Shown here one piece after another: positions 13,942 through 22,850 of a stretch of 23,143 nucleotides of DNA. Under the pieces are notes generated by a model that saw nothing but the letters and a program-made list of their open reading frames with translations, was not told the origin of the DNA and did no database searches. Both the position numbers and the translations under genes were made by a program. Position 1 is the first letter of the stretch. Every line of letters starts with the position of its first letter. This DNA comes from an uncultured Lachnospiraceae bacterium (GTDB lineage Bacteria > Bacillota > Clostridia > Lachnospirales > Lachnospiraceae): contig CAMJKC010000005.1 in assembly GCA_946406305.1 (NCBI GenBank), positions 1-23,143 of the forward strand, given 5' to 3'.

Positions 13942-15874
13942 CAATTTTAATCAAAATAGTAATGCAGAGAATAATGCAAAGAAAATGAATTTTGAAGATT
14001 ATTATAAAAAAAATATTGCAAATAGTGGAACACATGAAAGAAAGGAAAATGATTTTAATAAAAAAACTCTGCATGACAAAGGTGTTAAAAAATTTATTAA
14101 AGGAAATAAAAAAGTAGTAGAAGAGAATGATGGTGTGTTTAAAAATAGTGTTAGGCAACATAAAACAAATGAAGAAAAAATAATATCTAAAAATAGAAAC
14201 TTTTTACAACACTATCGCAGGAGTTCTGACTCTAAAATAAAAATTATACCTCTCGGCGGACTTGATGAGATAGGTATGAATATAACGATATTTGAAGATG
14301 ATAGAGATATAATTATAGTAGATTGTGGGCTTGCATTTCCGAGCGAAGATTTGCTTGGAATAGATTTGGTAATTCCTGATATAACATATTTAAAGCAACA
14401 CAAGGATAAAATAAGAGGATTAGTATTGACTCATGGGCATGAAGACCATATAGGGGCGATACCTTATGTGTTAAAAGAAATTAATATGCCTATATATGGG
14501 ACAAAATTAACTCTTGCCCTTGTTGAAGGAAAACTCAGAGAGCATAAATTAAATACAAATATTTTACATAAAGTTGACTTTGGGGATATTATAAAACTTG
14601 GGAATTCATATGTTGAATTTGTAAAAACAAATCACAGCATCGTTGATTCTTGTGCTTTGGCATTATACACTCCAGCAGGCATTATTATGCATACAGGAGA
14701 TTTCAAGGTTGACTATACTCCAGTTTTTGGTGATGCTATAGATTTAAAACATTTTGCTGAAATTGGAAGGATGGGAGTTCTTGCACTATTGTCAGATTCT
14801 ACTAACGCTACAAAAAGTGGGTTTACGATGAGTGAAAGAGTTGTAGGAAAGACATTTGATGCTATATTCAATGACCATTCAAAAGATAGAATCATAGTAG
14901 CAACATTTGCATCTAATGTTGACAGAGTTAGACAGGTTATAGATACGGCTTCAAAATATGATAGGAAAGTAGCTATAGAAGGAAGAAGCATGATTGATAT
15001 AATAAATATAGCGACAGAGTTATCTTATATCAATATACCAAAGGGCACCTTAATTGATAGTGATATGTTAAAAAATTATCCTGATGAAAAAACGGTAATA
15101 ATAACGACTGGTTCACAAGGTGAATCTATGGCATCGCTCTCTCGTATGGCAAATGGCACACACAAAAAAGTGAACATAAAAGCAGGAGATGTGGTAATAC
15201 TATCTTCTACTCCTATACCAGGTAATGAAAAAGCAGTGGCGAGAATTATAAATGAAGTTTCAAGAAGACATGCAAAAGTAATATTTCAAGATACTCATGT
15301 ATCTGGGCATGCTTGTGCAGAAGAAATAAAGTTGATATATACTCTTGTGTCACCTAAGTATGCTATACCTATACATGGTGAATATAGGCATAGGCTTGAG
15401 GCTGCTACTTTGGCAGAATCTGTAGGTGTAAAAAAAGAGAATTGTTTAGTTCTTGACCAAGGGGAAATATTAGAGTTATGTGAAAACTCTGCCAAAGTCG
15501 TAGGTAAGGTTCAAGCAAATGGAATATATGTAGATGGATTAGGGGTAGGTGATGTAGGTAACATTGTCATAAAAGATAGACAGAGTTTAGCAAACAGTGG
15601 AATACTTATAATAGCATTTGCACTGTCGCATAGGTCATGTGAACTTGTATCTGGACCTGATATAATATCAAAAGGCTTTATATTTATGAGAGAGTCAACC
15701 GAATTGATAGAGGGCATAAAAGAAGTGGTTAAAGGCGTATTGTTAAATATGCAAGAAAATAAAGAAACTGATTGGAAAAAAATAAAAACAGAAATAACTA
15801 ATACCGTTGGCAATTATTTATGGAAAAATATAAAAAGGGAACCTCTCATAATACCTATAATTATTGATGTGTAA
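13934..15874 (+). CDS. rnj: Ribonuclease J with a long N-terminal extension
   Basis: This metallo-beta-lactamase / beta-CASP ribonuclease has 5'-3' exonuclease and endonuclease activity and works in mRNA decay and rRNA maturation. The core begins near KIKIIPLGGLDEIGMN; the zinc motif HGHEDH is at 167-172, versus 74-79 in Bacillus subtilis RNase J1. STPIPGNE and HVSGHACAEEIK are beta-CASP motifs, and IPIHGEYRH holds a late metal ligand. With the chosen GTG the protein has 646 residues. About 93 extra N-terminal residues are rich in Asn, Lys and Glu, without hydrophobic segments, and probably disordered. GTG 13934 is preferred because a GAGGTGGG ribosome binding site precedes it; the frame also has ATG 13916, 6 codons earlier. 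It is coupled to the DUF1292 gene. Confidence 0.94.
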   Translation: MNNNFNQNSNAENNAKKMNFEDYYKKNIANSGTHERKENDFNKKTLHDKGVKKFIKGNKKVVEENDGVFKNSVRQHKTNEEKIISKNRNFLQHYRRSSDSKIKIIPLGGLDEIGMNITIFEDDRDIIIVDCGLAFPSEDLLGIDLVIPDITYLKQHKDKIRGLVLTHGHEDHIGAIPYVLKEINMPIYGTKLTLALVEGKLREHKLNTNILHKVDFGDIIKLGNSYVEFVKTNHSIVDSCALALYTPAGIIMHTGDFKVDYTPVFGDAIDLKHFAEIGRMGVLALLSDSTNATKSGFTMSERVVGKTFDAIFNDHSKDRIIVATFASNVDRVRQVIDTASKYDRKVAIEGRSMIDIINIATELSYINIPKGTLIDSDMLKNYPDEKTVIITTGSQGESMASLSRMANGTHKKVNIKAGDVVILSSTPIPGNEKAVARIINEVSRRHAKVIFQDTHVSGHACAEEIKLIYTLVSPKYAIPIHGEYRHRLEAATLAESVGVKKENCLVLDQGEILELCENSAKVVGKVQANGIYVDGLGVGDVGNIVIKDRQSLANSGILIIAFALSHRSCELVSGPDIISKGFIFMRESTELIEGIKEVVKGVLLNMQENKETDWKKIKTEITNTVGNYLWKNIKREPLIIPIIIDV

Positions 15875-15904
15875 AGGGAAAAGGCAATTAGTTAGTATAA
15901 AAAT

Positions 15905-15933
15905 TTGTATAATGTCACAAAATTTGATATAAT
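15905..15933 (+). promoter_or_regulatory. Promoter of the asp23-nusB-xseAB operon
   Basis: TTGTAT (15905-15910) and a perfect TATAAT (15928-15933) are 17 nt apart, in the 81-bp gap between rnj and asp23. No terminator for rnj is evident in that gap, so read-through is also possible. Confidence 0.7.
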
Positions 15934-15955
15934 CACTATTATATGGGAGAAGATT

Positions 15956-16303
15956 ATGGAAAAAGAATTAGAGTATAATGTAAAAATTGCAGATGACTGC
16001 ATGGCAGTAATAGCAGGGATAAGTGCTACTTCGGTAGATGGTGTAGCAAATTTGTCTGGTGGTATAAATAAAAATATATTGCCATTTATAGGGAGTAATA
16101 ATTTAAAAAAAGGTGTAGTTATAGAAAAGACAGATGATGGAGTAAATGTTAAACTTTCTATAAATATTAAAGAAGGCTATGACATAAAAACTGTATGCAC
16201 TGAAGTTCAAGAAAAAATTCTGGCATCTTTAGAGTCAATGCTTGACATTGAGGTGACAAATGTCTCTGTTAGAGTAGATGGTGTAGAAGTAAGTAATGAA
16301 TAA
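15956..16303 (+). CDS. Asp23/Gls24 family envelope stress response protein
   Basis: This 115-residue small protein belongs to the Asp23/Gls24 (YqhY-type) family. The pattern VKIADDCMAVIAGISATSVD is followed by GVANLSGG, then VNVKLSINIKEGYDIK and a C-terminal amphipathic helix ending VTNVSVRVDGVEV. It is the single-domain form that sits beside nusB in Bacillota; in Bacillus subtilis yqhY is linked to fatty-acid and acetyl-CoA carboxylase balance. It is likely peripheral to the membrane or cytosolic. The ATG at 15956 follows a GGGAGA ribosome binding site; the open frame upstream overlaps the promoter and is not used. It overlaps nusB by 8 nt. Confidence 0.92.
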   Translation: MEKELEYNVKIADDCMAVIAGISATSVDGVANLSGGINKNILPFIGSNNLKKGVVIEKTDDGVNVKLSINIKEGYDIKTVCTEVQEKILASLESMLDIEVTNVSVRVDGVEVSNE

Positions 16304-16859
16304 GAGAGAGATACGAGATCATAAATTCAAATTGATTATGATGTTATCTTTTTTTGACGAATATGATTTAGATGAGATAATAGATAATTATGTTGCTCTC
16401 CTTCCTTTTGATGATGAAGAAGATACAAATGATTACACAGGGAGACTTTATAACAAATATAAAAAAGTGGGATATTTTGATAGAAAAAAGAGTGGAGTAA
16501 AAAAAGACTATAGGGACGAAGAAGAGTTTAAAGAAGAGATAAAAAAAATTAAAGAATTTATAAAAGATTTCAATATTTATAAGGATAAAATAACAGAGAT
16601 ACTCATAAAAGCAATACATAATTGGAATATAAAGTTCATACCAAAGTGTGAAAAGTATATACTGATGTTAGCTGTTTATGAAATGCTATATGATAATTCT
16701 ATAAGTCATAAAGTTGCTATCAATGAAGCTGTTATGCTTGCTCAAATTTATGGAAATGATGACAAAGCAGATAGGTTTGTAAATGCAGTGCTTGGCGAAG
16801 TATATAAAACTAATGTTGAGATAGAAAATGAAAATTCTGACAGTAACGGAACTGAATAA
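16296..16859 (+). CDS. nusB: Transcription antitermination factor NusB
   Basis: This 187-residue all-helical RNA-binding protein joins NusE (S10) on boxA RNA during rRNA antitermination. The N-terminus MNKREIRDHKFKLIMMLSFF is the usual R-x-x-A/K-x-x-L-M helix. A longer Lys/Glu-rich middle follows, and the C-terminal half carries LIKAIHNWN, YILMLAVYEMLYD and KVAINEAVMLAQIYGNDDKA, the typical signature ending in FVNAVLG. It is somewhat longer than the usual 130-150 residues because of the middle and a polar C-terminal tail. It overlaps asp23 by 8 nt and xseA by 32 nt, a long overlap that runs through its own C-terminal tail. Confidence 0.93.
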   Translation: MNKREIRDHKFKLIMMLSFFDEYDLDEIIDNYVALLPFDDEEDTNDYTGRLYNKYKKVGYFDRKKSGVKKDYRDEEEFKEEIKKIKEFIKDFNIYKDKITEILIKAIHNWNIKFIPKCEKYILMLAVYEMLYDNSISHKVAINEAVMLAQIYGNDDKADRFVNAVLGEVYKTNVEIENENSDSNGTE

Positions 16860-18033
16860 GTATATTAAATCGCTAATTGCTAAAGATTATATATTGAGTA
16901 ATGTTGCAGTAGAGGGAGAAGTCATAAATTTAAAATATACTCATGGCAATTACTATTTTAATTTAAAAGATGAGAATGCAAGTATATCTTGCATTATTTT
17001 TTCTAACTTTAATCAATTACCTTTTTTAATAAATGAAGGGAGCTTTATAAGAGTAATAGGAAGAGTATCTATATATGAAAAGATGGGAACATATTCAATA
17101 TATGTAGATAAAGTTGAAGAGGTAGGAGTAGGTAAGTTTTATGAGGAGTTTGAAAAACTTAAAAATAAACTCAACGAACGAGGGATGTTTGATGCCATGT
17201 ATAAAAAGCCCATTCCAGAGTTTAGTAAAAAGATAGGAGTTGTAACAGCAAAAAATGGAGCTGCAATAAAAGATATAGAGAAAACTTTGAGAAATAAAAA
17301 TCCATATGTTGAAATAGTTTTATATCCAGCAACGGTGCAGGGAGAAAATGCACCAGAAAGTATAGTAAAAGGAATAGAAACACTTGATAAATTGAATTTA
17401 GATGTCATGATAGTAGGTAGAGGTGGAGGAAGCAAAGAAGACTTATGGTGCTTCAATGATGAAAGAGTTGCTTATGCAATATTTAATGCAAGAACCCCTA
17501 TAATATCTGCAGTAGGGCATGAAATTGATGTAAGCATTGCCGATTTTGTAGCAGATTTGAGAGTTGCAACACCTACTGCAGCAGGAGAAGCTGCAACTTA
17601 TGACTATGAAGAATTGATTGAACAGATAAACTCATATAAAGATGAAATGAGAGATATACTCACTGAAAAAATTGAAGATATAAAAGAAGCTATTGAAATG
17701 TATAAGAAAGAAATAATGAGTAAGTCACCTAATAGCATGGTAAATAATCAAAGAGAAAAACTATCTACTTATAAAGATAAAATAGAATTTATAGTTTCAT
17801 ATAAATGTAGAGAAAGTAGGACATCACTTAATAAATATATAGGGATATTTGAAGAATTGAACCCTATAAAAAAATTAAAATCAGGGATGGGCTATATAAG
17901 TGATGAAAATGGCAAATTGATAAGGAAGATGCAAACAGTTAAAAATGGAAGTATAATAAATATAATGATGCTTGATGGAAATATAAAAACTAAAGTATTA
18001 GAAAAGGAAGTAAAAAATTATGAAAAAAGATAA
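16828..18033 (+). CDS. xseA: Exodeoxyribonuclease VII large subunit
   Basis: This 401-residue catalytic subunit of ExoVII degrades single-stranded DNA from both ends in repair. The N-terminal OB-fold (about residues 1-105) shows VAVEGEVINLKYTHGNYYF. The nuclease domain starts at KKIGVVTAKNGAAIKDI and contains VGRGGGSKEDLW (196-207), with AVGHEIDVSIADFVADLRV and ATPTAAGEAA as family hallmarks. A coiled-coil stretch follows, for binding XseB. It begins inside nusB, overlapping its end by 32 nt, and overlaps xseB by 14 nt. The ATG agrees with the family start (LTVTELNKYIK), although its ribosome binding site is weak, as expected for a coupled gene. Confidence 0.95.
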   Translation: MKILTVTELNKYIKSLIAKDYILSNVAVEGEVINLKYTHGNYYFNLKDENASISCIIFSNFNQLPFLINEGSFIRVIGRVSIYEKMGTYSIYVDKVEEVGVGKFYEEFEKLKNKLNERGMFDAMYKKPIPEFSKKIGVVTAKNGAAIKDIEKTLRNKNPYVEIVLYPATVQGENAPESIVKGIETLDKLNLDVMIVGRGGGSKEDLWCFNDERVAYAIFNARTPIISAVGHEIDVSIADFVADLRVATPTAAGEAATYDYEELIEQINSYKDEMRDILTEKIEDIKEAIEMYKKEIMSKSPNSMVNNQREKLSTYKDKIEFIVSYKCRESRTSLNKYIGIFEELNPIKKLKSGMGYISDENGKLIRKMQTVKNGSIINIMMLDGNIKTKVLEKEVKNYEKR

Positions 18034-18250
18034 TAAAAAAGTGAAAAAAACAACAGATAAGATTGAAAATATAAATGAAGCATTTAAGAAACTTGATGGT
18101 ATTATAGAAGAGATGAATAATGAGAAAATAACACTTGAAGATAGCATAGAACTTTATGAGGAAGGAATTAAGGTAATTTCTAATATAAAAAAGAATATTG
18201 ATACCGTAGAAAAAAAGTTAAAAATTTTGGAGCAGAAAGAGGATGAATAA
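18020..18250 (+). CDS. xseB: Exodeoxyribonuclease VII small subunit
   Basis: This 76-residue helical subunit binds the coiled coil of XseA. The family pattern is NINEAFKKLDGIIEEMNNEK, then ITLEDSIELYEEGIKVI and a Lys/Glu-rich C-terminal helix. A short Lys-rich tail precedes the core at the N-terminus. It overlaps xseA by 14 nt and ispA by 8 nt, and is presumably made in step with both. Confidence 0.94.
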   Translation: MKKDNKKVKKTTDKIENINEAFKKLDGIIEEMNNEKITLEDSIELYEEGIKVISNIKKNIDTVEKKLKILEQKEDE

Positions 18251-19511
18251 TAAAATAATAACTGAAAGTGATAGAAAGAAGCTATTAGAAGAAATAAAAA
18301 AAAGAAGAAAAAATAATCAAACAAGAGAAGATTATTTACCTTATGATGACATAAACTTTAAAGATGAGTTATTTGATGACTTTGAATATGAGACAATAAG
18401 ACTTGGAATTTTTGCTCGCCCTATAAAAGAGAGAGATGATTTTTTTAAAGTATTAGATGGCACACTTAAATATGTATCAAGTAACAAAAATAAAAAAACA
18501 TTTCCTAATGAAAAGTTTGATGAATTAATTAATAGTTTCAAAAAATATTTTGTTGCCCTATATGGTATAGAAAAAGAACACTATAATGCAAAACCAAAAC
18601 AGTTAGCAGAAGCGATGGACTATGCACTTTTGGGAAATGGAAAAAGGCTTAGGGCGATGCTCATGTGTTTAACATTTTATCTTTTTGATGGAAAAGATAT
18701 AGAAATTTTAGAGAATTTTATGTTGGCGATAGAGATGATACATGCTTTTAGTTTAGTCCATGATGACCTTCCTGCTATTGATAATGATGAACTTAGAAGA
18801 GGTAAGATGAGCACATGGAAAAAATATGGTGAAGCAATAGGGATACTTGCGGGAGATGCCCTCCTCATTGAAGGGTTTCATGTGATACATAGATTATTTG
18901 ATGCAATATCTGAGTATGAAGAAAAAATCAATTATGCGAATCAAGATTTAAGTAAAGATATATTATATGACTATGATTTTATGCTTAACATAATGAATTT
19001 AAGATATAAGGTAGAAATTTCATTATACTATTTGAGCCACTACACTGGAAATAATGGGATGATAGCAGGGGAGACAATGGATGTTTTGGCGAGTGGTAAA
19101 AAGATTAGCAAGAACAAGATGAAAGAAATATATGGATTAAAAACAGGTGCTTTATTTTTCTACTCTATACTTACTGGATATAAGATGGCAAAAGGAGAAG
19201 ATGATGAATTTGTTGAAAATGATGAATATGTGCAAATTTGTGCTTCAATTTTTGGATTTATATATCAAGTAGTTGATGATGTTTTAGATGTAGAGGGAAA
19301 TGAAAAAGATATTGGCAAGCCAAAAAATTCAGATAAAAAGAATGGAAAGTGGACAGTAGTAGATGAGATGGGAATTGATGGAGCAAAAAAAGAAATCAAA
19401 CAAGGCTTAAACAATTTGGTATATGGCATATCTAAATTTAATGGGCTTGATGAAAATAAAAAACTTCTTTATACTAATTTTATGAAGTATGTTATAGAGA
19501 GAAAGAAATAA
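18243..19511 (+). CDS. ispA: Polyprenyl (farnesyl-type) diphosphate synthase with N-terminal extension
   Basis: This enzyme condenses isopentenyl diphosphate with allylic diphosphates to make farnesyl or geranylgeranyl diphosphate. GNGKRLR spans about 131-137. The first Asp-rich motif is D174-D175-LPAI-D180-ND with the following ELRRGK, and the second is D345-D346-VL-D349, followed by EKDIGKP. A typical protein is about 290-300 residues; this one is 422. Roughly 85-90 extra residues precede the core (charged, Lys/Asp/Glu-rich), and about 30 extra separate the two Asp motifs (around EKINYANQDLSKDILYDYD). All catalytic motifs are intact, so the enzyme should work. It overlaps xseB by 8 nt, and its TAA shares one base with the tlyA ATG. 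Unlike most clostridia, dxs does not follow. Product chain length cannot be fixed from sequence. Confidence 0.9.
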   Translation: MNNKIITESDRKKLLEEIKKRRKNNQTREDYLPYDDINFKDELFDDFEYETIRLGIFARPIKERDDFFKVLDGTLKYVSSNKNKKTFPNEKFDELINSFKKYFVALYGIEKEHYNAKPKQLAEAMDYALLGNGKRLRAMLMCLTFYLFDGKDIEILENFMLAIEMIHAFSLVHDDLPAIDNDELRRGKMSTWKKYGEAIGILAGDALLIEGFHVIHRLFDAISEYEEKINYANQDLSKDILYDYDFMLNIMNLRYKVEISLYYLSHYTGNNGMIAGETMDVLASGKKISKNKMKEIYGLKTGALFFYSILTGYKMAKGEDDEFVENDEYVQICASIFGFIYQVVDDVLDVEGNEKDIGKPKNSDKKNGKWTVVDEMGIDGAKKEIKQGLNNLVYGISKFNGLDENKKLLYTNFMKYVIERKK

Positions 19512-20332
19512 TGGACAAAAAAAATATAAAAGAAAGGCTTGATATTCTTCTCGTAGAGAAAAACATATTTGAAAGTAGAGAGAGGGCGAAGCTCGCCATT
19601 ATGGAAGGGCTTATATTTGTAAATAATCAAAAAGAAGATAAGGCAGGAACTAAAGTAGATGTAAATTCGCTAATTGAATATAGAGAAAAAGGACTTATGT
19701 ATGTAAGTAGAGGTGGATATAAGTTAGAAAAAGCTATAAAGGTTTTTAATATAGACTTAAAGGATAGGGTTTGCATAGACATAGGTTCTTCAACAGGTGG
19801 CTTTACAGATTGCATGTTGAAAAATGGGGCAAAAAAAGTATATGCTGTAGATTGTGGAACTAACCAACTTGCATATAAATTGAGAAATGATGAAAGAGTT
19901 TTGTCTTTTGAAAATGTCAATGCAAGATACTTAGACAAAGACATAATAGACGATAGAGATTTAAGTTTTGTAAGTATTGATGTAAGTTTTATTTCACTAA
20001 AAAAGATTTTTCCTGTATTAGAAAAAATATTTTATAATGATTTTTATGGAGTTTCACTTATAAAGCCACAATTTGAAGTAGGAAGAGAAAATGTAGGGGA
20101 TGGGGTGATAAGAGATGAAAAACTTAGAGTTAAAGTTATAATTGACATTATAAATTTTGTAAGAGAAAATAATATATATCCAATAGCTCTGGATTACTCT
20201 CCTATAAAAGGTCCAAAAGGAAATATAGAATACTTATTGTATTTTAAAAAAGAAAAAGAAGAGAAGAATTTGATAACAGATGAATATATATGTGAAGTGG
20301 TAAAAAAATCTCAAGTTGAATTGGAAGGATAA
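19511..20332 (+). CDS. tlyA: TlyA family rRNA (cytidine-2'-O)-methyltransferase / hemolysin-like protein
   Basis: This 273-residue protein has an N-terminal S4 RNA-binding domain (about residues 8-65, ERLDILLVEKNIFESRERAK) and a C-terminal FtsJ/RrmJ-like SAM methyltransferase domain. VSRGGYKLEKA leads into the SAM loop at 88-98 (IDIGSSTGGF), then VYAVDCGTNQL and SLIKPQFEVGRENVGDGV. In mycobacteria TlyA methylates 16S and 23S rRNA; the Firmicutes form (YqxC) is presumed similar, while the hemolysin label is historical. It starts one base into the ispA stop codon and is followed by nadK after 2 nt. Confidence 0.93.
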   Translation: MDKKNIKERLDILLVEKNIFESRERAKLAIMEGLIFVNNQKEDKAGTKVDVNSLIEYREKGLMYVSRGGYKLEKAIKVFNIDLKDRVCIDIGSSTGGFTDCMLKNGAKKVYAVDCGTNQLAYKLRNDERVLSFENVNARYLDKDIIDDRDLSFVSIDVSFISLKKIFPVLEKIFYNDFYGVSLIKPQFEVGRENVGDGVIRDEKLRVKVIIDIINFVRENNIYPIALDYSPIKGPKGNIEYLLYFKKEKEEKNLITDEYICEVVKKSQVELEG

Positions 20333-20334
20333 CT

Positions 20335-21171
20335 ATGAACTTTATAGCCATAATAGATGACAGTAACAAGTTAAAGAATAAAGTAAAAAGTGAAATATCT
20401 ATAGTTTGTAAAAAAAATAACACAAAGTGTATATTTTATGATTTGACGGAAGTTGACAATATAAATATTTCTGATTTAAAAAAGCAAAAAATAAAATTTG
20501 TGTTGACTTGTGGTGGGGATGGAACAGTAATTAAAAGTTCAAAAATAGCAGTAAAAATAGGAGTGCCTATCGTTGGAATAAATATTGGGCATATTGGTTT
20601 CTTATCAATAACAAACAATATAAAGAATATAGAGAAGATTGTAAAAAATATAGAGCAAAATAATTTTCAGATAGTAAAGAGAAGTATGCTTCTTTGCAGT
20701 GTTATGAGAGATGGAAAAGAAGTAGGCAAAGATATATGTTTAAATGAATTTAGTTTTAGAAGTAAGTTTGTAGGTATGATAGGGAAGTATAGTGTAGGGT
20801 TTAACGGATATAATTCGTGGGAAAATGTGTATCATGCAGATGGACTTATAATATCTACCCCTACTGGCTCAACGGCATATTCATTTTCTGCAGGTGGACC
20901 TATAGTTACTCCGAATGTTAATTGCATATTAGTTAATCCTATTTGTCCACATGCTTTTAATAACAGGTGTATAGTCATTGATGATAAAAAGGAATTGTTT
21001 GTTGAAATAAAAAACAATGACCAACTTTTGAGAGTAGATGGAAAAGGAGAATTTTTACTTGATAAAGGTGATAAGATTTTTATAAAAAAAGCTAAAGAGA
21101 TGGTAGATTTTATAACATTTGAAGAAAATAGTTTTTTTAATAATTTATTGTCTAGAATTAAAATAATGTAG
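20335..21171 (+). CDS. nadK: NAD kinase
   Basis: This 278-residue ATP- or polyphosphate-dependent NAD kinase makes NADP in the cytosol. GGDGT is at residues 60-64, in CGGDGTVIKSSKIAV. Then come IGVPIVGINIGHIGFLS, NEFSF, the NAD-binding PTGSTAYSFSAGGPIV (176-191), and NPICPHAFNNRCIVI. The family pattern is complete. The ATG sits 2 nt after tlyA, with a GGAAGGA-type ribosome binding site overlapping the end of tlyA. In many Bacillota argR follows nadK; here recN follows directly after 8 nt. Confidence 0.95.
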   Translation: MNFIAIIDDSNKLKNKVKSEISIVCKKNNTKCIFYDLTEVDNINISDLKKQKIKFVLTCGGDGTVIKSSKIAVKIGVPIVGINIGHIGFLSITNNIKNIEKIVKNIEQNNFQIVKRSMLLCSVMRDGKEVGKDICLNEFSFRSKFVGMIGKYSVGFNGYNSWENVYHADGLIISTPTGSTAYSFSAGGPIVTPNVNCILVNPICPHAFNNRCIVIDDKKELFVEIKNNDQLLRVDGKGEFLLDKGDKIFIKKAKEMVDFITFEENSFFNNLLSRIKIM

Positions 21172-21179
21172 AGGTGTAG

Positions 21180-22850
21180 ATGATAGAAGAAGTTAGTGTA
21201 AAAAATTTTGCTTTAATAAAAGAAGCAAACATAGAATTTAAGAATAACTTAAATGTGCTTACTGGAGAGACAGGAAGTGGAAAGTCAATTCTCATAGGCT
21301 CTATAAACCTTGCTTTGGGCAAGAGAGCAAGCAAAGAGTATATGAGAGAAGATAATGAAGATACAATTGTCTCTATATGTTTTAGTGAGAAAAATGATGA
21401 AATATTAAATAAAATAAAAAATATGGATATACCAGTAGATGATGACGGAAAAGTAATAATATATAGAAAAATTACAAAAGACAAAAACATAGCAAAAATC
21501 AATGATATGAATTGCACATTAAGTAAAATAAAAGAAGTTACAGAAATGCTTGTTGATATATATGGGCAACATGATAGTGAAGGACTTAGGATGGGAAACA
21601 GGCATATAGATTTTTTAGATGAATATATAGGGAAAGAAGCCTATGAGAAAAAGAAAATCATAAAAAACTTGTATGATGAATTGAAGGTAGAAAATGAAAA
21701 GTTAGAGAAATTTAATATGGATGAAGGCAAAAGATATAGGGAAATGGATTTATTAAAATATGAGGTGGAAGAACTTGAAAGTGCAAATTTAAAGCAAGGC
21801 GAAGAAGAGGAAATAGAGAGAGAATATAAAATATTGTCAAATGCAAAATACATTGTAGAAAACTTGTATGCTGCAAAAAATATTATAGAGAATGCAAACA
21901 TAGGCAATGCGATAAGTGAATTAAAGCAAGCGACAAAAAATGATGAGAGCATAAAAAGTATTCTAGACTCACTATATGATGTGGATGCCATAGTAAATGA
22001 TAACATAAAAGAGCTTGATAAAAAAATAGATAGTTATGATATAGACGAAGAAAAATTAGTTGAAAAAGAAAATAGACTAAACCTAATAAGAAATATTTTG
22101 AAAAAATATAACAACTCAGTAGATATTGCGATAAAATCTTTAGATGAGAAGAAGAATACATTAGAGCTATTGGCAAACTATGAGATAGAAAAAGAGAAAC
22201 AAGAAAAAAAAGTTGAACAGACGAGAAATAATTTACTTAAAGAATGTGAGAATTTGAGTCAGATTAGAAAACAAGCTGCTCTAGTCTTTGAAAAAAGGCT
22301 AATTGAGGAAATGGTAGATCTTGGTTTTTTAGATGTCCGTTTTGAAGTGATTTTCAATAAAAAAGAAAATCCAACAACTGATGGTTATGATGATGTGAAT
22401 TTTAATATATCATTAAACAAAGGTGAGAAGATGAGAAATCTTGCAGAAGTTGCCTCAGGTGGTGAATTGTCAAGAATTATGTTATCTATAAAAACAATTC
22501 TGTCAGACAGCTATGGAACTGAAACTTTGATTTTTGATGAGATAGATGCAGGTATAAGTGGGATAACAGCAGGCAAAGTTGCAAATAAGTTAAATAAGAT
22601 AGCAAAAAATCATCAAGTAATATGTATAACTCATTTACCACAAATTGCAGCAATGGCAGATAATCATTATGTAATAAGAAAACGAATAGAGGAAGATAGG
22701 ACCATAACTGATATAGAGGCTCTTGATAGTGATGGTATGTTGAGAGAAATAGGAAGACTTATAGGTTCAAATGAGGTTTTAACAGAGACGGTTTTAGCGA
22801 ATGCAAGAGAATTGAAAGATATAGCATTAAAGGAGAAGAACAATGAATAA
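21180..22850 (+). CDS. recN: DNA repair protein RecN
   Basis: This 556-residue SMC-like ATPase acts early in double-strand break repair. Walker A GETGSGKS is at 29-36. A long coiled coil (about residues 155-375, Lys/Glu-rich) separates the two ATPase halves. The ABC signature SGGELS is at 426-431, Walker B TLIFDEID has D453-E454, and a HLPQIAAMADNHYVI segment follows. Length is normal for RecN. A GAGGTG ribosome binding site precedes ATG 21180. It ends with an 8-nt overlap with the next gene, and there is no argR upstream. Confidence 0.96.
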   Translation: MIEEVSVKNFALIKEANIEFKNNLNVLTGETGSGKSILIGSINLALGKRASKEYMREDNEDTIVSICFSEKNDEILNKIKNMDIPVDDDGKVIIYRKITKDKNIAKINDMNCTLSKIKEVTEMLVDIYGQHDSEGLRMGNRHIDFLDEYIGKEAYEKKKIIKNLYDELKVENEKLEKFNMDEGKRYREMDLLKYEVEELESANLKQGEEEEIEREYKILSNAKYIVENLYAAKNIIENANIGNAISELKQATKNDESIKSILDSLYDVDAIVNDNIKELDKKIDSYDIDEEKLVEKENRLNLIRNILKKYNNSVDIAIKSLDEKKNTLELLANYEIEKEKQEKKVEQTRNNLLKECENLSQIRKQAALVFEKRLIEEMVDLGFLDVRFEVIFNKKENPTTDGYDDVNFNISLNKGEKMRNLAEVASGGELSRIMLSIKTILSDSYGTETLIFDEIDAGISGITAGKVANKLNKIAKNHQVICITHLPQIAAMADNHYVIRKRIEEDRTITDIEALDSDGMLREIGRLIGSNEVLTETVLANARELKDIALKEKNNE

